Shown here: piece after piece, positions 27,177 to 40,333 of the stretch
Numbering within the stretch: position 1 is the stretch's first letter
Layout of the letters: every line of letters starts with the position of its first letter
Assembly (NCBI RefSeq): GCF_949628265.1
Contig: NC_088789.1
Location: 21,321,883-21,385,882, forward strand
Source: Cloeon dipterum
Lineage: Eukaryota > Arthropoda > Insecta > Ephemeroptera > Baetidae
Direction of reading: 5' to 3'
DNA length: 64,000 nt
Made by a program: the position numbers and the translations under genes
The notes under the pieces: generated by a model
Told to the model about the DNA's origin: nothing
Database searches by the model: none
What the model saw: the letters and a program-made list of their open reading frames with translations, nothing else

Positions 27177-27336
27177 AGCAGATCAAACCAATACAGATCC
27201 CATCAGGCGTCGTTAAAGTGGCCGCACATGCATGCGAATCAAATTATATCGATCGGTCAAGGGCTACCCTGATGCCAGGGCTCGTCTTCTGACCTGTTCT
27301 GATGGACTTTTTAGACCTCAGGTGTGACCACCAGCA
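27177..27336 (-). repeat. dispersed repeat, copy 2 (partner near 4.5 kb)
   Basis: On the minus strand this segment repeats the ordered blocks of 4528-4659: GGTGGTCAC, then CTTGAC...CGATATAATTTGATTCGCAT, then TATTGGTTTGATCTGC. It is about 30 bp longer than its partner because of internal insertions. Element class is unknown. Confidence 0.45.
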
Positions 27337-30300
27337 TGTTCCATAATTCAATATCAACAGATTTGGAGTGAATAATTTTTTAATGAACTCGAAAATAGCA
27401 CGATTTCAACATTTGATCCCTTTGTCTCATAAGCTAAAATTTTCATATCCATATCCATATTTTAAATCTTGATAAGACGAATTTTCAATTATTCGATCCA
27501 GCTTTGTAACCCATCAATCTGTCTGCCTCAAATTGACAACCCTCTTCTGGCCTTTCTTTCACCGAGTTATGGCTGCTGAGAAGGAGAAAGCTGAAAGGAA
27601 CGCGTGTGTATTTCTCTTTTCTCTCTCCGGGGCTACTCAATGAGCATTTTATACGTGGCAAAGAGAAAAGGAGTTTTAAGACTTTCTCTCCCTATTCTGT
27701 CTGCTTTTTGATACACACTCGGTCCAAGTGGAGGAGAAAAGAAGGAAAGAAAGAAAGAAAGGAGGAAACGCATTATGAACGGCCAGAATTATGACTTGGG
27801 AAATGGCGCTCGACCGCACAATGGAAAAGGCTGACGCTGACCATCTCTGCCTGGCTGAATTGATGGCGCCGCTAACGAAATTTGCCGCTCCAGTAGCAAG
27901 GCGCGCATTTTGCTTTGTGGCCGGTTTGATCAGCAAACTGCAAATGTTACCACAGGACAGAGAATCCGTCACACGTGTGATTTATAGAAGCAGACCAGAG
28001 AATAAATTGTCATGGGATGCGAAAGGAAAAATATGTTTTTTATTCAATGAGGACTTACGCCGACGTAATAATTTCTAGCCTAAAATTACGTTCAGTGGGG
28101 CTTTAATTAAAAATAATGATAATGAGTAGGCCAGAATTTTTTTTCATTACGGAGCCCGATATTAAGAGAATCTGCATTTTGTCCGAGCACGTTTTAGCCC
28201 TCAATTTAATTACCAAGTTGACAAGAGAGTAATGAGATGTTTAAGAATTTCATTAATTTTAATTAAAAGGAGTCTTGCAGCGAGACGCATTAAAAATATT
28301 TTGATGGCGTGCAGGAAGGTTATTTTCGACGCCGTGGAGAAGTCTCGCACCCACATTACTCATGATAATCGCCGAGGGAAAAACGCCCTCCAATTTGCAG
28401 CCTCCGAGCTGCTGCGCGCAGCAATTAAATTTGCATTTGACTGTGGAGAAGCGATTGTGACAATGACATTTTCTCATGACAGAAGATGGAATCTGTTCCA
28501 AAACAAACCGTTTCGTGTTTCGTACCTCATTTGGCTCAACATTTTTAATTCGTAACTGATGTCGCGATAACGTCGTCTAATGGCAAGGTTGATAAACCTC
28601 ACTAATGGTGACATCAATTAGAAAAGGCTGCGAGGCATAATCATGAGTAAAAATACCTGCGTTTCGACTTATCAATCAGGTGCATGTTGCAACTGAAAAG
28701 TTTCTGCCTCATTAAGATGAAGATTAAATTCTGTGTTTTTGATGAGCCCTGCAAATGGAAACCTTGACCAACTTTTTAGCCGATGCGATGATGTAAATGA
28801 ACTGCGAAAGAAGCTTTTACTCCAAATGACTATGATATTTTTGCTTTCAGAATGGCAGTAATTCCCTCGGAGCGGTAGATTGAGCGTGGCGATATTCGTC
28901 CGTTAATGAGGGATGAGGAGCGTTTACGCTGCGTTAACTGGTACACGAAAAGTGCTTTGCTGCATGACAGCACTTCCTTCGTGCCGGCCGAGCAAAAACC
29001 ACCCCCGTTGCAAGAGCGAGAGCCGAGACCAGTGTAAACTAGAGTGAGGCTAATGGAAAACGAGTGCTGCATTCTTTCGGGGTTGGTCCCATCAGCACAT
29101 AATTTGCGCTGCCACCGCTGCCGCCGGCAAATGGATGCCTGCCGGCCGCCGGGAAAAGAGCTGCAGCTACCCGCCTCGCTTGGACATCCAAATTCCAAAT
29201 AGAACAAGCGACTAATGGGTCGCTTGATTGTTTAGCTTTTTCGCCTACCCCTTGTGCCAAGTGAGTGTGACGAAAAGGGGTGGAAGAGAACCAATACGTA
29301 CGCATTATTCAAGTGCGCCGCAGATATTAAAGAGGAATGGAACTACACAAAACCCGAATCCAATGCGGAAACCAATTCCAAAAATTCCAAATACACTTCG
29401 ATTTTTATAATTTTTAGCTGAAAATTTAAAATCAAATTTTTTCCATCCATGTCATTTTTTAGGAAGCACTTAGAAATGAGACACCAAAGTTTGTGAGCTA
29501 TTCAAATGTCGAGCATATACTGTCTCCCTTCTTGTAAACTCATTTAATTTTTCTTTATTTTCCAAACATAAATGCAGCTGAGGTCTGAAGTCAACAACAG
29601 GAACAAATTTTAAAACTTGATTTCAAATTAACAAATCAAAATTTTGTTTAAAAGTGTACATTTTACGTATAGTAACGCGTACACGAAATATTTCGCAACA
29701 ACGAGTTTACCATCACCCAATCACTGTTGAATAGATCTCATCATCTATGTATCATGGAAATGTTTATTGTATGTACTGGCTCGATTGTTGCAAATTGTAG
29801 AAACAATCAACTCTACTGCGACTGAAACAATAAATCGTTTCCAATTATTGTTGCCCATAGTATCTTTTTCTCTCCGACTGAAATGAAAATAACTTCACGA
29901 AATATTCCACTGCAGAGCGCGGCATAATTGATTAAAACTCTGACGGAGAACAGCATGCTCAATTATTTTTCTTATCGTTCGCGTCTGTTGGTATTAATTT
30001 CAATGTAGCGTGAGTGAAAATGTAAACATAATGCTTCCTCGCTCCTCGAGGGTAAATAATGCCCCGATAGCAGCCAGCTAGCAGATTCCAATCAGCTGCG
30101 TGATTAATGGTTGTGTTTTTGATGCCTGAAGATAAATAATATCCACGTGTTTTCGCCGATACAAAATTCGCAATGCAATAATAATCGCCGTTTTGACGGA
30201 TTGTTCAACGAAGGTGGCACCGAAAAGTTAATTTCAGGATGAGTTATCGTCGGTTGTTTCGATTTAAAATATTGCTCGCATCTCCTGCTTTCAGCAAAGC

Positions 30301-31137
30301 TTTCTTCGCTCATGCACTCGGACTCCGGCGCCGCAAACTAGCCATAAATTGCCAGAAAAAAGTGTAAGGCGGAATTTCAGCACGATATTTCATAAATATA
30401 TCGCGGGCTTCTTTTTCTGAGTTTCGCTTCTTGCTCCATCGTTGCGGCAAAAGTAGACACATAACGAAGCAAACTTTGTAACGCACATTAAGGGCTAATT
30501 TTTCGCCGAGTAATCCATTCTTCGCAAACAAGCCCTTCTTGAAACTGCTTGTTTCGTCGCTTATCAAATTACCCCAGAGCGGCGGCAACAAAAAAACGTC
30601 TTGGCGGCCCAGCAAAAGTTTGCCAAACTTTTATTATGATTGTGTTGTTCTTTCCACAAACTAATTTATTAATTTTTATAGTGGCTTCGTTCCCCTGCAC
30701 ATCTCCAATAAAAAAGCTTTCAATTACTCCACGCTTTTTCGCTCGTTCTGTCTACCACTTGTCGAATAAAGCACTTTCGTATCGCAGCAGTGGAAAATAA
30801 ACTCATGGGATCGTAAATTTTTCTATATTGTGCAATAAAATGTTTGTTTTAAAAATGAAGGCTCGGAAATTCCAATTTTATCCGCTAGGGAATTTATGGA
30901 ATTAAGACTAGAAAAGAATTTAATATTTTGAACCATTTGTTTTGATCCTAGGAATGGCCTAAAATTGCATTACAAAATAACCCGTGTGAAGGATAAAATT
31001 GATTAACACAGCTATATTTTTTTAATTATTTTAGCCAGCCCGTTGGCTCGCAGTGTTAAGGCATTCTTAGGAGTGTTAAAGCAGTAGGAGATATTTTAGC
31101 AGTTCAGGGATCTAATACTGGCTGCCCAATTTCAGAG
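27337..31137. other. gene-free stretch
   Basis: No gene is supported. The stretch is largely of even composition from about 27,500 to 30,800. A purine-rich run (GAAAG repeats) lies near 27,740-27,770. A 107-codon plus-strand frame at 28,232-28,555 has no recognisable domain or splice context. Confidence 0.45.
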
Positions 31138-31436
31138 ATGGCAAAAGGTGGTTAGTTTAGTGACTTGAAATGCGCAAATTGCTCAATGGGCTGGGAGGTA
31201 CATCGGCGCTGACTCGCCACTTGCTGGTTTTCGCACCTTTCCAGCGACTTTAGGGACCAATGACTGGCGTTTTAATAAAAGACCTCGGTGCGGGGAGGCG
31301 AAAAGATGGCCATATTGGGCCCAAGCTCCTCTGCGGCCGCTCGGGCCCCACATTATCCACTTAGCAGCGGTGTTATTGGGACCCGGTGAGCTCATAGCCC
31401 ACGGGATATTGTGCTAAGCAGAGGTTCAAAAAATAT
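31138..31436 (+). repeat. repeat family B, copy 1
   Basis: The unit starts GATGGCAAAAGGTGGTTAG and ends near GCTAAGCAGAGGTTC plus an A-rich tail. It contains a strongly conserved GC-rich core, GGGCCCAAGCTCCTCTGCGG followed by CCGCTCGGGCCCCA, around 31,317-31,350. Copies also occur at 31,441 (partial), 32,592 (inverted) and 58,238. I see no clear terminal inverted repeat. The A-rich end might suggest a SINE-like element, but no A/B box is evident. Confidence 0.8.
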
Positions 31437-31440
31437 TCAC

Positions 31441-31575
31441 CGGGTTGGGAGGCACCACTTGCCGGTTTTTGCGCCTTTCCATCGGCTTTGGTAACAAAAA
31501 ATGTCTCGTGTTTTAATAAAAGATCTCGGTGTGGATGGCAAAAAAGGCTACATTGGGCTGAAGCTCTTCTATGAC
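31441..31575 (+). repeat. repeat family B, partial copy 2
   Basis: This starts GGGTTGGGAGGCACCACTTG and parallels the middle of copy 1 through the ATTGGGC.GAAGCTC.TCT core, then stops. It follows copy 1 directly in the same orientation, so the pair is a broken tandem. It is more diverged than copy 1. Confidence 0.7.
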
Positions 31576-32591
31576 CTTCTAAGAGCTAATTTTTCCTATT
31601 TAACATCGTAAAATATTGAAATTTATTCTCATTATACCAAAAACAAGTTTTGTAGCTTAACTTAGAACATATTAGTTCTTGTCAATGGCTCTTAAATTTC
31701 CTGCAGCGATCGAGTGTGTTCATCCTGGAGGCGAATGGCCTACTTTCATGTCGCTGATATCCAATCTAAATCTTTCAGCGTGCGGTAGTAACAAAGTTTG
31801 AGCGCGCAGGATGAGGTACAAGCTGCTGCGCTGGAAGCTGCCGTGCTCAAGTCTGCCGGGCTCTGATTTATAATTAAATTACCACGGTGTACATATTCTG
31901 TTTAAGCGGCATTATCAGCCGAGCTTCACGAGACCAGCACAAACACGACGGACCTCATAATGGTTCTGATAACTACGGAGATTAACAGCCGGCAGCAGCA
32001 GCATCAGGTTCGGCTCTCTCTCGAGGTAATGCCCTCCTTGCCCTTGCTCGCTGTGTTCTCCGCATTTATCGCCGGCCGTCGATCAATGCGTTCGGGCTTT
32101 TCGCCAGCCATTGTGCCCTCGCTCTCGTATACATATTCCGGGGCTCCGCCGTGGACGGGCCGCATTGTCCACTGTCTATCACATTCAATTATGTATGCGC
32201 TGAATTATTCGAGGCTGCCGCGCTGCTTTCACCGCCAACGATGCAAGAAAACTGATAGCACGCGGTCCTTTGCTCCATTGCGTCGACATCAAAGGTGTCC
32301 ACGCTGTTTCGAGAACCACCTAGATACACGGAAGCATCCATTTCATACACGCAAAACAGTGTACGCGATCAAAAGGAGCAAAGTCTCTACATCATTCATG
32401 TGGCTCGCATTTTGGTTGATGCGTTTCAAATTTAATGGGTCTTTTGATGTATGTCTTGTGCCGAAAACATGTGTGTCCTCCTCCTGCTGTTTGGTTAATT
32501 TTTTGTTCGAACTATTTGCTGGTGAAACGCAAACTGGCATTGGTACTCGAGTGAAAATTCCTTTTACCACCGAAACCTTTCCAAAAACCTT
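31576..32591. other. gene-free stretch containing the longest chance-like open frame
   Basis: A 239-codon plus-strand frame (31,960-32,679) is the longest in the window. It runs into the inverted family B repeat at its 3' end, has no recognisable domain and is very rich in Ser, Arg and Cys. I treat it as non-coding. Confidence 0.5.
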
Positions 32592-32838
32592 TTTTATTGA
32601 ACCTCTGCTCAGCACATTCCGTGGGCTATTGAGCTCATGGAGCCCAAGTGGCCGCAGAGGAGCTTGGGCACAATCATAACCATCTTTACGCCTCTGAGGT
32701 CTTTATATTGGAACGCGAGAAATTTATCCAAAAAGCCGCTTGGAAAATTGCGCAAACCAGCAAGTGGCGAGTCAGCACTGGTGCGCCTCCCAGCATGTTG
32801 AACTTTTTGAGCATTTTTGAGTTACATCAACCACTTTT
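32592..32838 (-). repeat. repeat family B, copy 3 (inverted)
   Basis: Read on the minus strand it matches copy 1 from AAAGTGGTTGATGTAACTC through CTGACTCGCCACTTGCTGG and the GCCCAAGCTCCTCTGCGGCC core to GCTGAGCAGAGGTTCAATAA. It is opposed to copies 1 and 2, so the 31.1-32.8 kb interval is a large imperfect inverted arrangement. Confidence 0.8.
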
Positions 32839-33447
32839 TTCTGTACTCTATGACATTGGACTGCCACAGCAGTCATAAATCTGATAGATATCCGAAAATC
32901 TTTTACAGCTCGAAATATTTATGACCGTTTTTATATTTTATATATTTCTCACCCCTTTCATATTATTAAAATTAATGAGCCACAGATATATTATAAATGT
33001 TTGCATTGCTGCCACATGTGACTCTCCAACAACAGAGAAGGCAAGTGTGTGCGGCAGGTAGGTAGACGTAGCTCACATTTTTCTCATAATGGAGAGTCTG
33101 CTTGAGACAAAGTTTCACGAGCGTAAATGCACTACTTGTCTTCTTGCTCAAACTTGGAGCGTCAACTTCAGGAACAGAGTGCAGACAATGAATAGAGAGC
33201 TTTACCGTGAATATGGGGATTATCGACAAACTTGCTCGCCTGCTCGAGCCCAAATCACTGCACAATACAAAATAGAAAACAACAAGATTGTAAGTCAAAT
33301 TTTTCACTTTAGTTTGTGTTCTTATTTTTTAACAACAATGTGCCAGAAGCACATTTGAAACATAATGGAGTTTATAAATTTTCTTTATGAAAATTCCTGG
33401 TTCAGTTGGGTAATTTTATTATGAATTATTATTTGCAAGAGCACTAC
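32839..33447. other. gene-free stretch
   Basis: No gene is supported between the inverted family B copy and the foldback element. Open frames are short and unrecognised. Confidence 0.5.
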
Positions 33448-33760
33448 TTAGCGTTCAAAGTCGCCAATAGATGACATTTACGATTTTAAGGCACATTTCG
33501 ATGCGATTTTGGACTCAATCGTGCAATCTGCACTTAAAAAGATTTCTTTTGATGTGCTTCAACCAAAAATCAATGTTTTCAAACTAAAAAATCTTTGCTG
33601 ACGTTTCTGCGGTGATTGGCTGGACTGATTTTTGTTTTCAGCAGACATCAAATTAAAGAAATCCTTTTAAGAGCAGAGGATTGAATCTAAAATCGCAGCG
33701 GAAGTGCCATAAAATTGTAAGTAACCAATGGTACCATCTATTGACGACTTTGTACACTAA
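33448..33760. mobile_element. foldback-type element with long terminal inverted repeats
   Basis: The left arm begins TTAGCGTTCAAAGTCGCC, then AATAGATG, and continues through TTTTAAGGCAC, TGCGATTTTGGACTCAATC and AAAAAGATTTCTTTTGATGT. The reverse complement of the right arm begins TTAGTGTACAAAGTCGTC, then AATAGATG, with TTTTATGGCAC, TGCGATTTTAGATTCAATC and AAAAGGATTTCTTTAATTTG. The two arms of about 130 bp cover most of the 313-bp unit around a small unique centre. No protein is encoded. Target duplications are not unambiguous, so the superfamily is open. Confidence 0.8.
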
Positions 33761-36093
33761 AGAGGTTTACGCATATGGTTAATTATTACAATTTATAAAA
33801 GTACTTTGTTATTACACGCAATATTTACGAGTTAAACCGTAGATGTTGACCGTAAATTTTCCTCATGAACGCATACAAAATGCGGGAGATAATCCGGCCG
33901 GCGCACATGCATCCCCGTTAATAGAGCGGCCCCGACGCAAAACATATAGACACAAGGCCTAATTTTCCGCTCACTAGCCTCTGAGCAGTGCTTATTTCTC
34001 TGTGTACACTGCGCCGAGCACTTTATTATTACGGCGGCGGCCACCCTCTCGTCTTTTCTTTCTTTGTCTTTGTCCTGTGTGTTTACAGGACAAGATGATA
34101 GTTCTGTAATGAGATGTGCAGACCGTGAGAGTGTGTATGTGTGTGTGTGTGGGGAGTGACGGAGCGTCTGCCGGGCCCCGGGGCCAACATCTACTTTGTT
34201 GGTCAATCTCAACATCTTTACCTGCCCTCCTGCGCTGCCACTGACTTTTAAATAACCACTCTCGTAAATGGGGGTCCGCAAAATCGATGGCACGAAGCAG
34301 GTTTTTGCCCTCAGCCCCATCGGGATGGCTCCGTAAAAAGCAGCAGCCGCTGCGGCATGCCGGCCCGAGACTTGCTGCCTGCTATTTTTGCGTCCGCCGA
34401 CTTTATCCAATCACTTTTGCTTCATTCGGCTTTTACTTGGGCTCTTGATTAAATTTTGATTGAAGCCATTAGGGATTTCTGAACAGTCTGCGAGACTTTG
34501 CTGGGTTTGCAACGCACAAATTTTGCTTTCGATTAGTTTTTGGGACTAAAAATATTTATTCAAAGCTCAAAACTGTTTATAATTTTAGCTCTTTCTTGTT
34601 AAAAATCCCGCGTGCTGGTATAGTTAGATCCTAATGGTAGTTCAAGACAGTTCAATTTTATTCTGTGCATCAGATTTTACTTCTATAGTCGCCAAATGAG
34701 AGCTATTGACACAATTTTATTGCTTTAAAGCCACGTTACACTTAAATTATTAAATAAAAACATTTTTTGAGCCAAAAACCATCTTAAATCAATTGAAAAG
34801 CCCAATATAAAAATGCAAAATTTATTGAGAAATTATCTAAAAATTGAAAGTTTAAATCTCTTATTGCTCAAGACATACAAAAAAAATCAATTTTCATCGA
34901 TGCAAGACCTGTCTATTTATAGATCAAAATGCGATATCCACAAAAAATAGGCTTTATGCAACTGATTAATTTTTAAATTTCTTGTTATTTTTATTTAATT
35001 ATGTCTCTCGTCTGCTCAAGTCTGTTCGTTATTCAACCGCAATCACATGGTTAAGCCGAGTTTTAAAAGATTATACCAGAGAGATTTTGTAACGGTTATA
35101 TTAGTCTTTCATCCTGTTAAGGTATGGAGTAAGTTTTTTACTTCTAATTGGCTTGATAAAAATCTCAATTGTGATTCATTTTTATTAATTGTAATTTAAA
35201 TTCGGAAGAGAAAACTTCTGAATGTGATCTTTAATCTATTTTTAGAAGAATATTATGTAAGAGAAAAATGTTTAGATTATTTTAATTTTTCAAATTCCAC
35301 TCCCTCACAAAACAAAAGCTAGTGGTTTGAATTCCTCCTCCAAAAATCAAAATGAAAAAAGGTCTTAAAACCACCTGAATTGGGTCCAAAACCGTATTAT
35401 AACCTGTTTGATTATAATCCAAAACAGAATTAACATAAATAAGTAATCAATGAATCGAAACAAGTTTAAATTTCCCAACCGCATTGATAATATTATGATT
35501 TGACCTTCGACCCCTGCGCAATTCGCAACGTGTGCTGGTGCGAACACATTTTACGCTTTTTACACGCTGGCTGTGGGGAATTTCTTCGCACAGCAACAAG
35601 TCGGCGGTCGTCCACAGGCGCTATCATCGTCGGCAGCAATTTGACGGTGCGCAGAGTGGCTTGATTACAGCGGGCGGGCGGGCGAGCGGGCGAGCGGGCG
35701 CCATTGAGAATATCGGGCCCGCGTGTGCATCGGAACTCGCTCAATCTTCCATCAGAATTAGTTCACACTCGAGTGGCTTCCATCAAAGGGCGGCCGCAGC
35801 ACAAAACCAGCGTGCAGCACTGTTTTTTGATATTTTCACCCTCCCACTCGTCTCCTTGCTGCCTCTCTTGGCAACTTTTTGCTCCTTTCAACGCGCGCGC
35901 GGCACCGGTGATGGAATTAGAGTGCTCCCATTTCGCATGATAACTTTTAAATTGCAGACTCGGCTCGGTTTTTATTAAGTGCATTTATTGCTTGGTAACG
36001 AACGGATTTATTACTTTCCTTCGACTTGATGAAACACAGACCCACTTGCGCCGCGCACGAGGAAAATTCCAGCCGCAAAAAAAGTGGAGACCC

Positions 36094-36098
<5 letters not shown>
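33761..36098. other. gene-free stretch
   Basis: No gene is supported. Balanced islands lie at about 33,830-34,430 and 35,470-36,000. A TG run is at about 34,130-34,151 and a GGGC-repeat patch at about 35,673-35,700. A 192-codon minus frame (33,832-34,410) contains alanine runs and a Thr-His run from the TG tract and has no known domain. Confidence 0.5.

Positions 36099-36152
<54 letters not shown>
36099..36152. repeat. (AG)n microsatellite
   Basis: Twenty-seven uninterrupted AG units. Open frames crossing it translate the repeat as Arg-Glu or Ser-Leu runs and are artefacts. Confidence 0.97.
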
Positions 36153-36155
<3 letters not shown>

Positions 36156-39100
36156 AGAGCTGCGGCTGACTGCCTTCTTTGCCCCCATCAATCCAACGCT
36201 AAATTGCGTCTCTCTACCTTCTTTTATGCCTGAAATATTTTTCTTTGGCCAATTATTGACTTTGCAGATGGGGACCATTCTTTGATGCCGGCCGGGGACG
36301 GCGAATTTGCTGCGGGCGATCCAATTTATCGGCGTGTGTGCGCTGTGTGCACTTCAAGTGCAGCAGGAAGCAATCTGGCGTTTGCCTCAGATGTAATTAC
36401 GCTAAAGCAGATCAGGCGAACCGGCGATGAAATTATATTGTCGACGCTGTGGCTGGCTTTGTCTTCGGATGTAGGGAGAGCAGATTCTCAATTGATTCGC
36501 CGTTCGCTGCCAATGCACATAGGAATTGGAATTAGGTGTGCTTTACTAAGGCTATTACAATCATACTTGGTTGCTATTTCATAAACTGGAGAGTTTTACT
36601 TGAAAAAAAACCACCAGGCACAAATTTATAAAAAAAACTTCATAATTTTCCAAGATAGTTTTAGGCAAAATCCTCAAAATTCATTAAAAATAAGCTTACA
36701 CTCTAGAAGCCAACCTCTTTGAAAAATTCCAAGAACGCAACTGACCATCTTACACGAGGTAAATTTTAAAATAAGGGCGTAATAGGATTCCTCTCGCTCA
36801 TTCCGATCAAGGTTATAATAATGAAGTTCAAATGTCCATTACGTGTCATTTTCTGAAAACTTTGAATATTTTTATTGCTTTCAAACTCTGGACAATTTTT
36901 AAAAAACTTGGAAGCAACCAAAATAGAAGTCAAAAGGTATATATGAATGAAGTCAAGTGCATATTCGCTTTCGTTTTTTTTTCAGCCTTGAAATTTGAAA
37001 ATATGATTTTTCTTTATTTTGACAGCCAAATCTCGGTTTTTAAAATGAAAAAATTACGCACCGTTAAACTCGTCTTAACCTCCCCTGGTGTATCAAAGGG
37101 TTTTAAAAGTGCTCAACTCACCCTCCACCCATAACTGACCTTAATTTGTTAACTGTTAAATGCATTATGCTTCCCGCTTCTCTGAGATGCAACACAGGTT
37201 GCATATCAATGATTCTTTCGAGGTAATTATAAATGATAATGAAGTTTGGCCTCGATGTGCGCTGTGTTTAATCGATAGTTTTATTTGCAACGCACCTTTT
37301 GTCCATTGTTGTTCAACTGCACTGAAAAATTCTGCTCGAGCGAGTGGTGGAACAAAATTAGAGCGTACCGAGCGTACAAAATGCATCAGAGCAAAACATT
37401 CTGCAGTGCGTGCCATCAACAATGCACTTCTTTGGCAAATGAGATTGCGCGTTCATTCCCCATCTCCTTTGTCTGCCAACAGCACTTCGTTAGCGAGAGA
37501 AAAATGAATGTACAGAGAAGTAGTCGCGCGTTTGAGCCAATTTCGCACGTGAATTGCATGCGGCGCGACCGACAAACAAGACGCCAACCTACTTTGGCAA
37601 AACGTGATGAATCCCGACTTGAATTACAATGCGCTAGAGGTATGAAAGATATTACTTTGCCGCCTCCGTGGGAGGAAACGAGCTGCTGCTGGTGTGTGCA
37701 AACAGCCAGCGAAAATAATAATACACAATGGGAATGTGAACCGCCGAGAAGTGGCAAAAAGCGACTCGTGGTTGGCCGAGGCAGTCGGCAAGAAATTTCA
37801 AGGGTCTGCAAATTACTTTTCTGGCCTCTTGGCGCAACTGCAAAAACAGGTCTTCCTCTCTGATTGCTTTTCTTATTTGAGGTTTGTTTAATTGCGAGTT
37901 GATGAAACAGCATTCTAAATGTGATTTGCCTTATTACAAATTCGCATATTCATTTGCCCTCAGGGCAAAACAATGTTTGCTGCGAAATAACTACATCAAT
38001 TCTAATTACTTGCGACTGAAGCTAACTCAACAGCAGCATGTTTGCTTAATTCGTCTGCTCGGAAATGGTTTTTTTTTCAGGGTTTGCAAAATTGTTCGTC
38101 AGATAAAAAAGACATATATGACATTAAAAAATTCTAAAATCTATGACATTTTATATACTACTGAAAAGTGCAGGTAAAAAAGCTCGGGAACAAAGCTTTC
38201 CAAGTCTACCACGATTATACTTTTTCTATATGCATGAAAGTTTCTCATTTGGGCCATTGAAACTTGCATGACAAATTAAAAATCAATGTTAAAGTGAAAT
38301 TTTTTATTTTTAAAAATCATTTAAATATTTGTTTGCTTCTTTATTTATGCAACGGTAAAAATTCGTCTAGTCAAACACCCTGGAAAAAACAATTTATTTA
38401 TGAATACGCCACCATTCCTCAATGTTGAATTTATTTATAAAAATTAAACAAATATTTCATCAGTTTTAACTTTTCTTTGGTGTTTTTCAGTCATTTTGCT
38501 GTGTGAGCTTCTAGAGTGTAGATAGGAAGCTATAATATTAAAAATAAATGGGTAAGTTGTTCCAAGGATTTAGCTGGGGTTAAATTTGTAAAAATATTAC
38601 CAATTGAGAATAGTGGGTATTCCTTTTTTGGAAAAAAAAATAAAAACAGGAATGTCTTTTTCTTGACTGTCCACCCTTTTTTAAACTCTGGCTATTTAAC
38701 GCTCAATCAAAGTTGTTCAAATGATTTTATTCAATGCAGAAGATAACGATGCAACAAAATGAAAATATCAAGGTTTCGTTTAAAGGATAGTTTATTCTTT
38801 GTACATTAAATTGAAAAAGATGCATATTGAGGGCCGCTTTTGCTGAGCAGAAAATGTTGGCAGAAAACGCTTAGACAAGCAGTGGCAGGCGTAGGCATTC
38901 ATGGCCTCATCTCTCACTCTGGTGCTGGGGCGAGCGAGCTCGTTAAGGTGCGGGCCTAAAGTGCAGATATGCTGGCGCTGCGATATGTACAGCTCCCCAA
39001 ACGCCCATTGGCAGCCGCGCCGCCTACATCGGCCACGACCTTTCTTTATTTCCTCTGCCAGGCCTTCTGCCGAAATGAGACTCGCGATTATGAATAATTT

Positions 39101-40333
39101 AAGCTAATTAAACTGCTCGCCGTCTTTGCTTTCTCAAATGAGTAAATTACATTTTTTTTGGCTAAATTCTAGCTTGTCGACAGTAATTTTAAAACGTCGA
39201 GAAAGGTCTAGGTAATAAATATGAGAGCGAGCAATACCGGAAATTTCCCTAAAATGAGATTTTGATTAAAATGGATAACTCAGTGAGAGCATTAATTCAC
39301 AAAAGAGAGCGAAGTTGATTCGGGGTTCCGACCGAGTAATTCAGCAGCGCGCAGAGGTGCTGCAGCTCTAGGCTTTAATATATAGTTGGTAATCCTTTTT
39401 GCAAAGGGTTGAAATATAGCAGTGCGTTCGTATTGCCGCTTGATATATCGCCGGGCGTAACAAGTTCTGAGCTAGAGAGCGAAAATGCTTTTAATGTAAT
39501 GTGGATTGGATTCATAACGCAGGCTCTCGGATTCAGATAAGTGGTGCCTGCCGTAATGAATGGCCGCCGAAAGGCTTCTGGCTCCTTAAATAATGTGTCA
39601 AACGCCACAGCAGCCTGCGAACGCAATTCGAGTTGCTTTCTCCGGCCGCTCGATCGGGCGAAATGCGGCACTCGTGCACGGCCGGCTCAAAATTCATTAT
39701 TTCCAGAATACATTCCGAGCGTGGGGCTGTCCAATTCCAACTCTATCCTGCTCAGAATTGCAGTGAGTAGGTCAAAGCCAGATTCCGATACACAAAAGAG
39801 AGGTAAGCTGCAGCCAACAGCCAATCCTGTTCGTTAGCCAATTAATCGGACCGAAATAAAAGGGTTTTCTCGGAATGGTCAAGAGCATCGCCATGGCAAC
39901 TTTGGTGCCGAACTGTCACAGACGGAGGGCTACTTAGCTTGATTAATTGATGTTGAAAGTTGAGACCCTACTAACAAGCATCATATAATTCTTTACCTCT
40001 AAAAAAGTTTTTAAGTTTCATGGGTTGATTATAAATGGAAAAATTACGGTGAAATTTTAACACTTTTTTAGACTTACGGGGAAAACATCAAAGAAATAAT
40101 ACGACGCTTTGTGACGAAGAGGGAGGCGAAAAGATTTATGTATGAAAGAATGATGTATATGTATTTGTTTTGGTTTGAAATGTATATAACCATGTCAGGT
40201 TTAAAACAAATGTTAAAATATAATAATTGTCATAACATAAGCATTATTAGAGCGCATAATAGCAGGGAATGTGTGTGCGCGCCGGTAAATTTCCTTGAAG
40301 CCAGGTTAATTCATTTGCACCATATTTCAATGT
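36153..40333. other. gene-free stretch
   Basis: No gene is supported. Islands of even composition occur at about 36,160-36,560, 37,130-38,060 and 38,840-39,960. Overlapping open frames up to 192 codons at 37,285-37,913 exist on both strands, none with a recognisable family. Confidence 0.5.

Noticed and set aside
31960..32679. 239-codon plus-strand open frame, the longest in the window
   Set aside because: It ends inside an inverted repeat family B copy, has no domain or signal I recognise, and the opposite strand is also partly open.
33832..34410. 192-codon minus-strand open frame
   Set aside because: It includes translated GCN and TG repeats and has no splice, family or composition support.
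35992..36285. Arg-Glu-rich 97-codon frames on both strands
   Set aside because: They translate the AG microsatellite and are artefacts of it.
37285..37913. Overlapping 192- and 165-codon frames on opposite strands
   Set aside because: Both strands open over the same island is typical of chance in GC-balanced DNA. No family match.
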